27,810 bases of DNA from a virus. Positions 13,578-23,800 of the stretch are shown here, piece after piece; position 1 is the stretch's first letter, and each line of letters starts with the position of its first letter. The translations under genes were made by a program, and so were the position numbers. The stretch spans positions 22,485 through 50,294 of IMG/VR virus record IMGVR_UViG_3300030101_002344, one strand, 5' to 3'. The notes beneath the pieces are model-generated. The model was not told the origin of the DNA. It made no database searches and was given only the letters and a program-made list of their open reading frames with translations.

Positions 13578-15515
13578 ATGGCTCTACTTGACTTTACATT
13601 CTTTCCAGGAATCGACAAACAGAATACATCTGTTGGTGCTGAACAACGTTGGGTTGATTGTGATAACGTAAGATTTAGATACTTACTACCAGAAAAAGTT
13701 GGTGGTTGGTCATCACTTGTTACAGATACAATATGTGGTGTTGCAAGACGACAGTTTGCGTTTGTTGATCTTGACGGTAATAGATACGTTGCTATAGGCA
13801 CAGATAAATTTTTATTATTATATTTTGAAGGTCAGCTATATGACATTACACCTGTAAAGGCAGCTTTATCTGGTGCAACAATTGCAACTACATCTGGTTC
13901 AGCTGTTTGTACTATAACTAAATCTACACATGGATTAGTAGCAGGAGACATTGTACAATTTAACAATGTAACATTACCTGGTGGTACAGGATATTCTGCA
14001 TCTGATTTTGAAGATAAAAACTTTCAAGTAACTTCTGTTACATCTAGTTCTGTATTTACAGTTACACAAAGTTCTAATGCATCAGCAACTGTATCAACAG
14101 GCGGTAGTATAGAATTAATTCCTTATGAGCCAGTAGGCCCTGCCGCACAATCATATGGTTATGGTTGGGGTACAGATACTTGGGGAGCAGGAAACTGGGG
14201 TGAAGCATCATCTGCAAATGACATAACACTTGAACCAGGTCTTTGGTCATTAAGTAATTTTGGTCAAGTATTGGTTGCAACTATTGCAAATGGTAAAACA
14301 TTTACATGGAATGCAGGAGCTTCAACACCATTAGAAGTAAGAGCATCAACAGCAACATCTGGTTTTGCAACTACAAATAATCCAACTGCAACAAGGGTAA
14401 CATTAGTATCACCAACAACACGTCACTTAATTCATCTAGGTACAGAAACAACTATCGGTAATACAGCAACACAAGATGATATGTTTATAAGATTTTCAGA
14501 ACAAGAAGATATAAATGATTATACAATTACAGCAATTAACTCAGCAGGTTCACAAAGACTTCAAGATGGTACAAAAATTATGGGTGCATTAAAAGCAAAA
14601 GAAGCAATTCTTGTTTGGACCGATAATGCATTATATACCATGAAGTTTGTAGGTGCTCCGTTTACGTTTGGTTTTGAACAAGTAGGTACTAACTGTGGAT
14701 TAATTGGTAAGAATGCAGCGGTTGAAATAGATGGTGTTGCATATTGGATGTCACCAAATGGTTTCTTTGCGTTTGATGGTACAGTTAAATCTATTCCATG
14801 TTCAGTACAAGATTATGTATACGACCAAGCAGACACTACAAAAGGACAGCAAGTGTATGCAGGACTAAATAATCAGTTTACAGAAGTAGTATGGTATTAC
14901 CCATCAACAAACTCAGAATATAATGATCAATATGTTGTGTATAATTATGGTGAAAGTAATTCTAGAACAGGTCCAGTTTGGTATATAGGAACAGAAGCTA
15001 GAACTACCTGGATTGATGCAACAGTTTATCCAACACCTTTTGCAACTAAGTTTGATGATAGTGCGTCAGGTACATTTCCAGTCATTGTAGGAGAATCAGG
15101 GCTCGGGCAAACTACATTATTTGAACACGAGGTAGGTACAGATCAGGTAAACCCTGATGGATCTACAACAACAGTAACATCTTTTGTACAATCATATGAC
15201 TATGATCTCCAACAAATGCAGAGAGGACAATCATATGCTATAGCAGGTGATGTATTTTTAGCTGTTAGAAGATTTTTACCAGACTTTAAAACATTAGCAG
15301 GCAATGCTAAAGTAACATTAGCTGTTAAAAGATACCCTTCAGATTCACAAACTACTAGCACTTTGAGTCCATTTACAATTACTGCAAGTACTGATAAAAA
15401 GGATACAAGAGCACGTGGAAGATTTGTAAATATTAAGATAGAGAATGATGCTGTATCTGAGTCGTGGAGATTTGGCACATTCAGGTTAGACGTACAACCA
15501 GATGGTAGAAGATAA
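13578..15515 (+). CDS. Tail nozzle-like protein (P22 gp10 / T7 gp12-type role)
   Basis: This 645-aa beta-rich protein has the features of the nozzle/tail-hub protein of marine short-tailed phages. The N-terminus has 'FTFFPGIDKQNTSVGAEQRW' and 'CDNVRFR....EKVGGW'. A propeller-like body follows with 'ILVWTDNALYTMKFVG', 'GLIGKNAAVEIDGVAYWMS' and 'NGFFAFDGTVKSIPC'. The C-terminus has 'GRFVNIKIEND' and 'WRFGTFRLDVQPDGRR'. Residues 101-180 are an inserted FCCH-like module also found in the 1940 protein. A Trp/Gly stretch (195-208, 'YGWGTDTWGAGNWG') follows it. AGGAG lies 8 bases before the ATG. The nozzle closes the DNA exit and contacts the adaptor. Confidence 0.65.
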   Translation: MALLDFTFFPGIDKQNTSVGAEQRWVDCDNVRFRYLLPEKVGGWSSLVTDTICGVARRQFAFVDLDGNRYVAIGTDKFLLLYFEGQLYDITPVKAALSGATIATTSGSAVCTITKSTHGLVAGDIVQFNNVTLPGGTGYSASDFEDKNFQVTSVTSSSVFTVTQSSNASATVSTGGSIELIPYEPVGPAAQSYGYGWGTDTWGAGNWGEASSANDITLEPGLWSLSNFGQVLVATIANGKTFTWNAGASTPLEVRASTATSGFATTNNPTATRVTLVSPTTRHLIHLGTETTIGNTATQDDMFIRFSEQEDINDYTITAINSAGSQRLQDGTKIMGALKAKEAILVWTDNALYTMKFVGAPFTFGFEQVGTNCGLIGKNAAVEIDGVAYWMSPNGFFAFDGTVKSIPCSVQDYVYDQADTTKGQQVYAGLNNQFTEVVWYYPSTNSEYNDQYVVYNYGESNSRTGPVWYIGTEARTTWIDATVYPTPFATKFDDSASGTFPVIVGESGLGQTTLFEHEVGTDQVNPDGSTTTVTSFVQSYDYDLQQMQRGQSYAIAGDVFLAVRRFLPDFKTLAGNAKVTLAVKRYPSDSQTTSTLSPFTITASTDKKDTRARGRFVNIKIENDAVSESWRFGTFRLDVQPDGRR

Positions 15516-15682
15516 TGGCTAAGATAGTAATAAGATTACCGGAACCAAAAGAGGAGTACGATATATCTAACCAAAAACAAATTAACAGAGCTGTTGCTTT
15601 GATTGTAGAACAATTAAATTCAACATTTCTAGATGAACAAAAACAGGAGCAGGAAAGATTTTCTTGGTTTATAGGTGGCTAA
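15515..15682 (+). CDS. Small protein of 55 aa after the nozzle gene
   Basis: The ATG overlaps the nozzle stop (TAATG). The reading frame runs 'MAKIVIRLPEPKEEYDISNQ' and ends 'RFSWFIGG' at a TAA (15680-15682). Residues about 20-50 form a predicted charged amphipathic helix ('KQINRAVALIVEQLNSTFLD'), possibly a coiled coil. Tight coupling to the gene in front and an 8-base overlap with the gene behind support it as real. Similar tiny proteins occur next to nozzle genes in marine phages. Function unknown; a tail assembly cofactor or minor tail protein is possible. Confidence 0.65.
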   Translation: MAKIVIRLPEPKEEYDISNQKQINRAVALIVEQLNSTFLDEQKQEQERFSWFIGG

Positions 15683-16004
15683 CGTATACAAAAACGCAAA
15701 AGTAGATTTTACAAATACAGATAATACAACTGTTTATACAGTTCCTAGTAACTCAAGAGCAATCTTAAAAAATATTTTAGTATCTGATGATTCAGGTAGT
15801 GGAGATAGTATAACTGTAACTTTAACAGATGCAAGTGCAGCAGTATTTTCTCTTTTTAAAACAAAAACAATTGGTTCAAATGCAACTACAGAGTTAATAA
15901 CACAACCGATTATACTACAAGAGAGTGAGATATTAAAAGCACAAGCAACAACCGCAGCAAGACTACACATGGTAGTTTCTCTGCTAGAAATAAATAGGGA
16001 TTAA
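15675..16004 (+). CDS. Small beta-rich virion protein, GTG start
   Basis: This 109-aa protein starts with GTG at 15675, inside the end of the 55-aa gene. No ATG lies nearby in frame, and the alternative would lose the 'MANVYKNAKVDF' start typical of this kind. The body is a set of strands ('TTVYTVPSNSRAILKNILVSD', shown by 'ITVTLTDASAAVFSLFK') ending in 'AARLHMVVSLLEI'. This matches a small decoration- or tail-associated beta-sandwich, similar in layout to the 623 and 937 proteins. Translational coupling through the overlap may compensate for the weak start codon. Confidence 0.6.
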   Translation: MANVYKNAKVDFTNTDNTTVYTVPSNSRAILKNILVSDDSGSGDSITVTLTDASAAVFSLFKTKTIGSNATTELITQPIILQESEILKAQATTAARLHMVVSLLEINRD

Positions 16005-16007
16005 ATT

Positions 16008-16265
16008 ATGGCGTTTATAGAAGAAGGGTCAGTAGAGTACGTAATGATAGATGGTAAAAAAGTACCAGTCGTAAAATGTGAAACAGAAGTAGTATTGAGA
16101 AATAAAGAAACTGGTTATGAATATAACTCTGACAAAGAAGCAGAAGATGATATTGCAAACCCAGATACAGATACACAAAAAGAACACGTAACAAGATCAT
16201 TAAAAGTAAAAGTAGCAGCGATGCCACCTTTAGGTGCAGCATCCGATGAGGACAAAGAAGAATAA
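16008..16265 (+). CDS. Small acidic conserved protein
   Basis: This 85-aa protein has AGGGA before the ATG. It begins 'FIEEGSVEYVMIDGKKVPVV' and contains 'CETEVVLRNKETGYEYNSD', a beta segment. An acidic stretch ('KEAEDDIANPDTDTQKEHV') and a negatively charged end (DEDKEE) follow. The pattern recurs in marine phage genomes between nozzle and internal virion genes. No motif gives a function. It could be a small virion or scaffold-like protein. Its stop overlaps the next ATG. Confidence 0.55.
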   Translation: MAFIEEGSVEYVMIDGKKVPVVKCETEVVLRNKETGYEYNSDKEAEDDIANPDTDTQKEHVTRSLKVKVAAMPPLGAASDEDKEE

Positions 16266-17485
16266 TGGTAACAACACCGAGTTTTTATAATTTAAAAGAT
16301 CAGGGTATATACGCTGCGGGTGATTTTTTTATACCGCAAGAAAGATACAGAGCTGCTCCTTATACTGTAAATAAACCAACTAATAATCCTGATGAAGTTC
16401 CTGCAGGTATACCTACTGTGTATCAACCACAAGGTAGTGGAGGTGGTGGAGGTGGTAGCTATACTGGTGGAGTAAATGATCTAATACAAAACTATACCTT
16501 AGATACAAGAAATCAATATTTTGATAGTCAAAAAACACCTCTTATAGATAGAAATTATGAACAAAAACTTCAGTCTACATTTATGGGTTTTCCTAGTTTT
16601 AGACAACAGGAATTAACTGGTCCCGATTTAGGAGAATATATTGGAGGGCAGGAAATAGGTTACACTCCGGGTGGTGAAATAGGTTTTAGTTATGGGCAAG
16701 ATATTCCTTTAGAGTTAACTACTGCGGGTAAAATTCAAAATACTTTAGGAAACATAAAAGATAAAGCTAGTGGCATAATGAGCAATATAAAAGGTTTTGG
16801 TCCTGTAAGTATGGTGCTTGGAGCAATGGATAGATTTGGTTCGCTATCACCAGCTGATCAGGAGTTTATAAAACAAAACATGGGTTACATTGGTCCAACA
16901 GTGTTTGGTGAAAATACATCTGGACTATCTAAAGATCCTTTTGGAATTAATACTAGATCTGCATTTGGTAATTATGCAGATTATGTAGGTGAGAAATCAG
17001 CATCTTTAGGAGAATCTCTTCAAGAAAGTGCAGAAAAAGCCGGACTGTCATATGATCCTGCAACAGGAGAAGTTACAGGAGGAACTGATGACGAAATAGA
17101 AGAATGGGAAAAACTAACTAACTTAAAAAGAACAAAACAACAATTTTATTTTCAAAAAGAAAAAGAACGTATAAAAAATGAAAAAGAAATGGCAGAAAAA
17201 GCAGCAGCAGAGGCAGCAGCAGCTGCAAAACGTGAAAGAGATTTTGCTGCTCAAGGTAAATCTGATCCTAATGATCCATCAAGACAAGGTGCTTCTGGTA
17301 GAAGACCTGGATCGGGAAGCGGACCAACAGTTAGAGACGATCAAGGAGATAGAGATTCAGGACAAACCGGAGGATATAGCTATGATTCTGGTGGTAGACA
17401 AGGTTTTGGATATGGTCTAGCTGATGGTGGTAGAGTTTATTATATGGACGGCGGACTAGCTGACCTACTAGAAATATATGATTGA
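16265..17485 (+). CDS. Probable internal virion protein with GG-rich C-terminal motif
   Basis: This 406-aa protein starts on TAATG. It has a low-complexity Gly run near residue 60 ('GSGGGGGGSYTGG'), Gly/Pro-rich middle parts and a helical region with Ala/Lys/Glu repeats (about 280-325, coiled-coil-like, encoded by GCA/GAA repeats). A disordered Gly/Asp/Arg section precedes the C-terminal 'GLADGGRVYYMDGGLADLLE'. That motif is common at the ends of marine phage internal or ejection proteins, and recurs in altered form in the next gene. No membrane segment or enzymatic motif is seen. Position before the ejection-protein genes suggests it is packaged in the capsid. Function inferred. Confidence 0.5.
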   Translation: MVTTPSFYNLKDQGIYAAGDFFIPQERYRAAPYTVNKPTNNPDEVPAGIPTVYQPQGSGGGGGGSYTGGVNDLIQNYTLDTRNQYFDSQKTPLIDRNYEQKLQSTFMGFPSFRQQELTGPDLGEYIGGQEIGYTPGGEIGFSYGQDIPLELTTAGKIQNTLGNIKDKASGIMSNIKGFGPVSMVLGAMDRFGSLSPADQEFIKQNMGYIGPTVFGENTSGLSKDPFGINTRSAFGNYADYVGEKSASLGESLQESAEKAGLSYDPATGEVTGGTDDEIEEWEKLTNLKRTKQQFYFQKEKERIKNEKEMAEKAAAEAAAAAKRERDFAAQGKSDPNDPSRQGASGRRPGSGSGPTVRDDQGDRDSGQTGGYSYDSGGRQGFGYGLADGGRVYYMDGGLADLLEIYD

Positions 17486-17519
17486 TTATAGGAGAAAAAG
17501 ACAATAAAAAGGTAAGATT

Positions 17520-18671
17520 ATGGCAATTTCAAGAATGAATATGGAAAGACAAATGCGTAATATGGGTGGCATTATGGGTCTCGAAGACCAGAGACAAGGA
17601 TATTTTTTAGGTAAATTAGTTAAGAAAATAACTAAACCAATTAAAAAAATAGTTAAATCACCATTAGGTAAAGCAGCTTTACTAGCAGGTGGTGCATATT
17701 TAGCAGGTGGATTTATGCCTGGTGGAGCTGGACTTAGAGGAGGTCTAGCAAACTTTAGAAATTTTGGTAGCGGTATTGGTAAACTATTTGCAAAAGACAC
17801 TGGTTTATTACGAGGACTAGTTAGAGATAAAGCAGGTAATTTTAGTTTAGGTCGAGCAGCGCTTTCAGGTTTAGGTGCTACAGCTATTGCAGCGCCATTT
17901 TTTATGGGTGGTGATGAAGAAGAAGTTGACGAAGGTACACCATTTACTTCTCCACAAATGGATATAGAAGACATCAGAGATCAAGCTAGAGCTTATTATT
18001 CAGACCCTACAAAATCTGCATTATATTTTATGCCTCCTAAATCTGCTGTAAGATTTGGTGGAGCTTTTGCAGGTGGTGGATTAGCTGACATACCTAGAGA
18101 AGGGTACAACCAAGGTGAAATGGTTGAAGGTATTGAAACTGTAGCAGATGATGAAAACATGATGATGGCTGGTATGGGTAATGTTATGAAATTGTTTGAA
18201 ACACCATATGGTTTTGATAAAGCTGCTTTTGAAGACATGTTAATTCAATATGAAGATAGTGGTGCAAAAGGAAAAGGTATTAAGTTATATGAATTTGCAA
18301 CAGAATTTTTAGGTATGGTTAAAAAAGATACACCAGTAATGGATACAGATAGAGTACAAGCAGCAGAAGGTGGTATCATGGACTTAGGTGGTATGGAAAA
18401 AGACTATAGAGAAGGTGGCTTTGTGCCGATAGGAGCTAAAGAAAGAGCGGACGATGTGCCAGCTAGACTTAGCAAAAATGAATTTGTATTTACAGCAGAC
18501 GCTGTAAGAAATGCAGGCGGAGGTGACATAGATAAAGGCGCTGAAGTTATGCAAAATATGATGGACAATCTGGAAGCAGGTGGTACTATATCAGAAGAGT
18601 CCCAGGGCATGGAAAATCCTGCACAAGCAATGTTTGATCAATCACAACTATTGGAGAGTAGAATAGCATAA
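17520..18671 (+). CDS. Probable internal virion protein with conserved ADDVPARLSKNEFV motif
   Basis: This 383-aa protein begins with a basic stretch ('KLVKKITKPIKKIVKSP', about 38-54), then hydrophobic Gly/Ala-rich segments (about 56-75 and 115-135) that could insert in membranes. Later come 'FAGGGLADIPREGYNQGE' and 'EGGFVPIGAKERADDVPARL', followed by 'SKNEFVFTADAVRNAGGGDI' and 'KGAEVMQNMMDNLEAGG'. The ADDVPARLSKNEFVF segment is one of the most recurrent motifs in marine phage virion proteins. An upstream AAGG serves the ATG. It overlaps the next gene by TAATG. It is most likely an ejected or internal virion protein. No catalytic motif is visible. Confidence 0.55.
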   Translation: MAISRMNMERQMRNMGGIMGLEDQRQGYFLGKLVKKITKPIKKIVKSPLGKAALLAGGAYLAGGFMPGGAGLRGGLANFRNFGSGIGKLFAKDTGLLRGLVRDKAGNFSLGRAALSGLGATAIAAPFFMGGDEEEVDEGTPFTSPQMDIEDIRDQARAYYSDPTKSALYFMPPKSAVRFGGAFAGGGLADIPREGYNQGEMVEGIETVADDENMMMAGMGNVMKLFETPYGFDKAAFEDMLIQYEDSGAKGKGIKLYEFATEFLGMVKKDTPVMDTDRVQAAEGGIMDLGGMEKDYREGGFVPIGAKERADDVPARLSKNEFVFTADAVRNAGGGDIDKGAEVMQNMMDNLEAGGTISEESQGMENPAQAMFDQSQLLESRIA

Positions 18672-19462
18672 TGGCATTACCAGATTATTTAGAATCCTCA
18701 GCAAAAGATTTTGCCCGTCAGCTAACGGCAAGTACATCTACACCTATTAACACTGGTACGTTTACCGGTAGATCATTTGTTGCAGGCGAAGATCCTTTAC
18801 AAACACAAGCTATTACAGCAGCAACACAAGGTATTGGTTCTTACCAACCGTTTTTAACACAAGCACAAACACTCACGGGACCTGGAGCAGGAACCGGGGC
18901 TGGTTCTATTGCATCATTTATGTCTCCATATCAAGGAGCTGTCATTGATGAAACATTAAGACAATACGATTTATCAAGACAAGGTGGTTTACAAGACATT
19001 GGTCAACAAGCATTTACATCTGGTGCATTTGGTGGTGGCAGACAAGGTGCATTAGAAGGACAATACATGTCAGATACTGCACAAGGTAGGGCAGGTATCG
19101 TAGCACAAATGAATCAACAAGCTTTTCAAAATGCACAAGCTCAAAGAGCACAAGCATTACAGAATCAATTTGCATTATCTAATTTTCAAAGATCTGGTTT
19201 AGCAGGAGACGTTGCTACACTAGGTAACCTTGGAGCATTTAGACAAGGATTAGAACAACAACGATTACAAGCAGATGCAGACGCTGCAAGAACTGGAGCT
19301 TACGAGCCTCAACAAAGACTTCAACAATACGGAGGTGGTCTAGGTCAATTAGCTGGATTCGCATCTCCTCCACCAGCACCTATGGGTGGAGCTAGTCCGT
19401 TTGCTACCGGTTTAAGTACAGCAGCAGGTATTGCAGGATTGTTTGGTAAATTATACGGGTAG
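18671..19462 (+). CDS. Probable internal virion / DNA-ejection protein, Gln/Ala-rich
   Basis: This 263-aa protein is rich in Gln, Ala and Gly. It contains 'FMSPYQGAVIDETLRQYD' (about 89-106), 'FTSGAFGGGRQGALEGQY' (about 116-133) and long Gln/Ala helices ('QMNQQAFQNAQAQRAQALQ', about 151-169). This pattern is widespread in marine phages, in genes next to large internal proteins. The C-terminus is hydrophobic and Gly/Ala-rich ('GLSTAAGIAGLFGKLYG') and might contact membrane during ejection. The composition recalls short-tailed-phage ejection proteins such as T7 gp14 or P22 gp7, but the assignment is by analogy. It is co-translated with the gene before it. Confidence 0.55.
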   Translation: MALPDYLESSAKDFARQLTASTSTPINTGTFTGRSFVAGEDPLQTQAITAATQGIGSYQPFLTQAQTLTGPGAGTGAGSIASFMSPYQGAVIDETLRQYDLSRQGGLQDIGQQAFTSGAFGGGRQGALEGQYMSDTAQGRAGIVAQMNQQAFQNAQAQRAQALQNQFALSNFQRSGLAGDVATLGNLGAFRQGLEQQRLQADADAARTGAYEPQQRLQQYGGGLGQLAGFASPPPAPMGGASPFATGLSTAAGIAGLFGKLYG

Positions 19463-19465
19463 TAC

Positions 19466-20797
19466 ATGAGACCATTAAATAGACCAATGTTCAGATACGG
19501 CGGCCCTATCAAAGAGGGTATCATGGATGGTATGAGAGAACCGAAGAAAGATGGTAATATCGTTGGCGGTAAACAATCACCATTATTAGCTGGAGCTCAC
19601 CCTTTAAAAGATGCAGAAGGTAGAGAACAACACTTTATACCAGCCTTATATGCTGCCGGTCTAGGAGCTTTAAATATAGGTAGAGCAGGTCTTGCTGCTG
19701 CTAGAATTGCAGGACCAGCTATAAAAAGAGGGTTTCAAGCAGCTAGAGCATTTGGTGCCACTCCAGGTAAATTAGGTTTTTTTGGTAGAGCAAAAGATTT
19801 AGCAACAATTAGAAAAGGTATAGGTCTACCTATGGCTAGTCGTCCAGAAAGTGTTGGTTTTAGAATAGGTTCTTTTGCAAAACAAAATCCATTATTAACA
19901 CTGTCAGCACCAAGTTTAGGTTATGATGCCGCAAGAATTGGAGGACCAGCTTTATTAGAAGGTGCTAAGGGTATTGCAAACTTTTTAGTACCAGGCACAG
20001 CTCTTGATCCATTTAAACCTAAAGGTAAAGTAGAAGAAACAGGTGGAGACACACCAATTGTAAGACTAGATAAAAATAAAACTGTAACTGGTGGAGACAC
20101 TGGTGGTGATCCAAACACATCTCCAAAAACAGACGCAGAAAAACAAAAAATAAATGAAGATAGAATTAACGAAACAAAACAAAAATATTACAAATTAATG
20201 GGTATAGATAAGATGAATAAAGAAGCAACTTACGACTCATTAATTGATGCAAGTAAAATTATACAAGCAGAAGGTGGTGATCTAAAAGGAGCTATCAAGT
20301 CCGGTAGTCTACAGTCACAACTAATTAGTGCTATATCTAAAAACTTAGACAAATCTTCTGATCTTAAAAAGAAAATTGATTCAGCTGTGCTTACTGCTGA
20401 GATTCAAAAAGATATTAACAAAACTAAAATGTCTGACTTTGATAAACAGTTAGCAATATTAGGAGAAGATGGTTACAGAAAGAAAGCATTAGGTGAGACT
20501 TCTGTAGCAGATATGGTTGCTGCAACTAAAGCAAAAGGAACTTTAGTTAACAGTGATATTGTATCATCATTTATAGAATCAAAAGGTGGTAAAGTTACAG
20601 ATACTTTTGATGACACTAAGTTTCAAAAATGGGAAAAGAATAACACAGGTAAAGACGAAATAGATTACATTACTGAAAACTTCTCTACAATAGATCCAGG
20701 CGTTTATGTAGTAAACGGAAGAGCTGTTGAAATTGGTGTTGGAGAAGACGGCAAAAAAACAGCGAACTATATAAGCTTAGATAAAATAATTGGTTAG
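19466..20797 (+). CDS. Probable internal virion protein
   Basis: This 443-aa protein opens with 'MRPLNRPMFRYGGPIKEGIM', a start motif common in marine phage internal proteins (R-P-M-F-R-x-G-G). Residues about 58-110 are hydrophobic and rich in Gly and Ala ('LYAAGLGALNIGRAGLAAAR') with basic residues, so membrane or DNA contact is possible. From about 170 it becomes charged and helical (KTDAEKQKINEDRINETKQK region). The C-terminal 100 residues form a compact-looking domain ('VDMVAATKAKGTLVNS'-like helices, then a beta hairpin 'GVYVVNGRAVEIGVGEDGKK'). No enzyme motif is recognised. It sits 3 bases after the previous gene and before the 1302-aa protein. Confidence 0.5.
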   Translation: MRPLNRPMFRYGGPIKEGIMDGMREPKKDGNIVGGKQSPLLAGAHPLKDAEGREQHFIPALYAAGLGALNIGRAGLAAARIAGPAIKRGFQAARAFGATPGKLGFFGRAKDLATIRKGIGLPMASRPESVGFRIGSFAKQNPLLTLSAPSLGYDAARIGGPALLEGAKGIANFLVPGTALDPFKPKGKVEETGGDTPIVRLDKNKTVTGGDTGGDPNTSPKTDAEKQKINEDRINETKQKYYKLMGIDKMNKEATYDSLIDASKIIQAEGGDLKGAIKSGSLQSQLISAISKNLDKSSDLKKKIDSAVLTAEIQKDINKTKMSDFDKQLAILGEDGYRKKALGETSVADMVAATKAKGTLVNSDIVSSFIESKGGKVTDTFDDTKFQKWEKNNTGKDEIDYITENFSTIDPGVYVVNGRAVEIGVGEDGKKTANYISLDKIIG

Positions 20798-20806
20798 GAG
20801 TAACTC

Positions 20807-23800
20807 ATGGCTAGCCTAAGAGAGCTCGAAATACAACAAGCAGAATCGAACAATAGAGTAGGTACAATTGAATCTATACTTGCTGGTGTAGGTTCTGGTC
20901 TTCTTGCAATACCAAAAGGTTTCTTTTCATTAGGTGCAACACTATTAGATCTAGGTGTAGATCAAAACAGAGCAGCTAGAGTTGAAGCATTCTTTGATGA
21001 TCTTACAACATTAGATGAGAAAGCAGAAGCAACTGTAGCTGGACAGATAACAGAAGCATTAGTTAACATTGGTATACCTGCTACTGCAGGATTTAGAGTA
21101 GGATCTAAGATTGCAGTTGATGCTATGAAAGCTGCAAAAGCTGGTAAGTATTTTAAACCTACAAGTCAGGTAAAAAAACTAGCTGACGATGTTGTAAACT
21201 TAAATACCAAAGGTAAGACAAATAGATTTATTGGTGGTGCTATTGGAGGTGGTGTTGGTGAAGCAACGTTTGTTGGTGATGTAGAACAGATTGGTACGTT
21301 TGGTGACCTAATTGGTGGACCCACAGAGATAGATAGAGAGACTGATGACCCATTAACAGATTTATTAAACAGAGTTAAGTTTGGTACAGAAGGTGCATTA
21401 TTTACAGGTGTAATTGCAGGTACAGGTAAAGTTATTAAAAAACTAACTAACAGAAATAAAAACATTACAGATTCAAACGATAAGATAGATAGATTTATAG
21501 ATAAAATTGCATCAGGGTTCAGAGCTAGAAGTGGTAAGACCCAAGAGTTTTTTGATATTGAAAGAACTAATATTGGTGAAAGATCTGCTGATGCTGTAAA
21601 AGCAAAAAACATATCTAGAGAACTAGACATAGCTATCGATAAAATATTTCCGCCGTTTAGAAATATAGCTAACAGAACTAATCAAAAGAAAAGAGATGAA
21701 TTACTAAAAGATATTAATGAATTATTATTATCTGGAGATGCACAAATAGATGACCTTGGTTATGCAAAGTTTGGTGCACTAGATCAAACAAAAAAAGAAG
21801 CATTACTTAAAAAATTACAAGACTTAAAAGTAGATGAAGAAACTATGGGTACTATATTTGGTAGCCTTACAACTATTAGAGATAAATGGGCTGATCTATT
21901 TTCTAATCTAGGAAGAACACTAGGTAAAAATGAAATACAAGAATTTAAAAAATTATTTGGTAACAAGTTTAAAAACTATATTGGTGCAACGTATGATGTA
22001 TTTCAAAACAAAAGTATATTACCTTTTTTTGCATACACACCTACAAGAGAAGCAATAGACAGGGCAAAAGAAGTATTTAAAAGTAGTGCTAAAGAAGCTG
22101 GTAAGGATCTTACAGATCTAGAAGCAGAACAGATAGTAGCCAATGCACTAAAGGACCCTAATCTACCTAAAGGTTTTAGATTAGATAAACCTTCTGATGT
22201 TATATTTAAAGTACCAGATTTTTTTGTTAATAGAACTGTGCTAGATGAAACACTACAAAGAAGAACTGCACAACCACTTGTATCAATTGGTGAAATAAAA
22301 TCAAAAGCAGACAGAGAAGTATTTGAAGAACTATTTGGTAAACAAAGAAATCCAATGCAAACAATCATAGGTGCTACTGCAAAACTATCTATGCTTACAA
22401 GACGTAATATGTTTTACAGAGACTTGTTAAAAAAGAATGATGAAGTTGCAGAATTATTTAGATCAGGTACAAGTAATGTAAAACCTTTCTTAGCTAGAAG
22501 TGAAGACGAAGCTAGAGAATTATTTGGTACTGATTACCAGTTAGTAGAAGTTATTGACCCCGCTAAAAGATTAACTGTTGATGCAGGTAAAGGTGTTAAA
22601 AAAGAAGTATTAGATAAAAACAATCTTGCTATGGGTGCAACAAACCCTTTTGGAGAGTCACAGTTCTTTGCAAGACCTGGTGTTGCTAAAGCTTTAAAAG
22701 ATACAGGACTAACGCAACAGGAACCAGGAATGTTGGGTCAGCTGTATCAAAGTTTAGTTTTATATCCAAAAGGTTTATCACAGGTAGCTAAAACAATTTT
22801 ATCACCAGTTACACACATGAGAAACTTTGTTAGTGCTAGTTTCTTTGCAACAGCAAATGGTATCATACCTGATGGTGAAGCTATTAAAATGGCTTATCAA
22901 GCATTACAAACACCTCTTAAAGGTACAAGAATGCAGAATGATTTATACGAAGAGCTACTACAATTAGGTGTAGTAAACTCTAACGTAAGACTTGGAGATC
23001 TAACAAGACTACTAGAAGATGTAAACTTCGGTGAAACAATGACAGCAGACAAAGGGTTTAGAATGTTGTTAAAACCATTGTCAAAATTAAAATCAGTATC
23101 ACAAGATCTATATACAGCTGAGGATGACTTCTGGAAGATAGCATCATGGGCCATGGAAAAATCTAGATTAGAAAAAAATCTTACAAATGCAGGTCTAACA
23201 AAAGGACAATCATTTATTAGAAATGGTATTGAAACTACATTCGATGACAACTTCTTAAAAAAAGAAGCTGCAGATATAATTAAAAACAATGTACCAAACT
23301 ATGACTACGTATCTGACTTTGTAAAAGGTTTAAGAAAACTACCAATTGGTAACTTCGTATCGTTCCCTGCAGAGATTGCTAGAACAGGAACTAACATTGT
23401 AAGACGTGGTCTTAGAGAAATAAACGAAGAAATAATTTTACCTGATGGTACAAAAGTAAAACCTTTTCAAGCTATAGGGTACACTAGATTATTTGGTATG
23501 GGTGCAACTACAATAGCTGTACCAGCTGCAACAGCAGAAGCGTTCGCAGCTATCTATGATGTAACAGACGAAGAGAGAGAAGCTCTTAGAAGATATGTAG
23601 CTGACTGGTCAAAAAACTCAACACTACTGCCAATAAAAGACGAAGAAGGTAACTTTAAATACATAGATTTCAGTCACGCTAATGCATACGACACATTAGT
23701 TAGACCTATTCAAACTATTTTAAACCAAGTAGCTGATGGTAGAACAGATGAAGATGGTATGATGGATGACTTCATTGCTGGTATGTTTGGATCTATGTCT

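Noticed and set aside
17170-17230. GCA/GAA codon run in the 16265 gene as a microsatellite
   Set aside because: It keeps frame and encodes an Ala/Lys/Glu helix, so it is better explained as protein low complexity.
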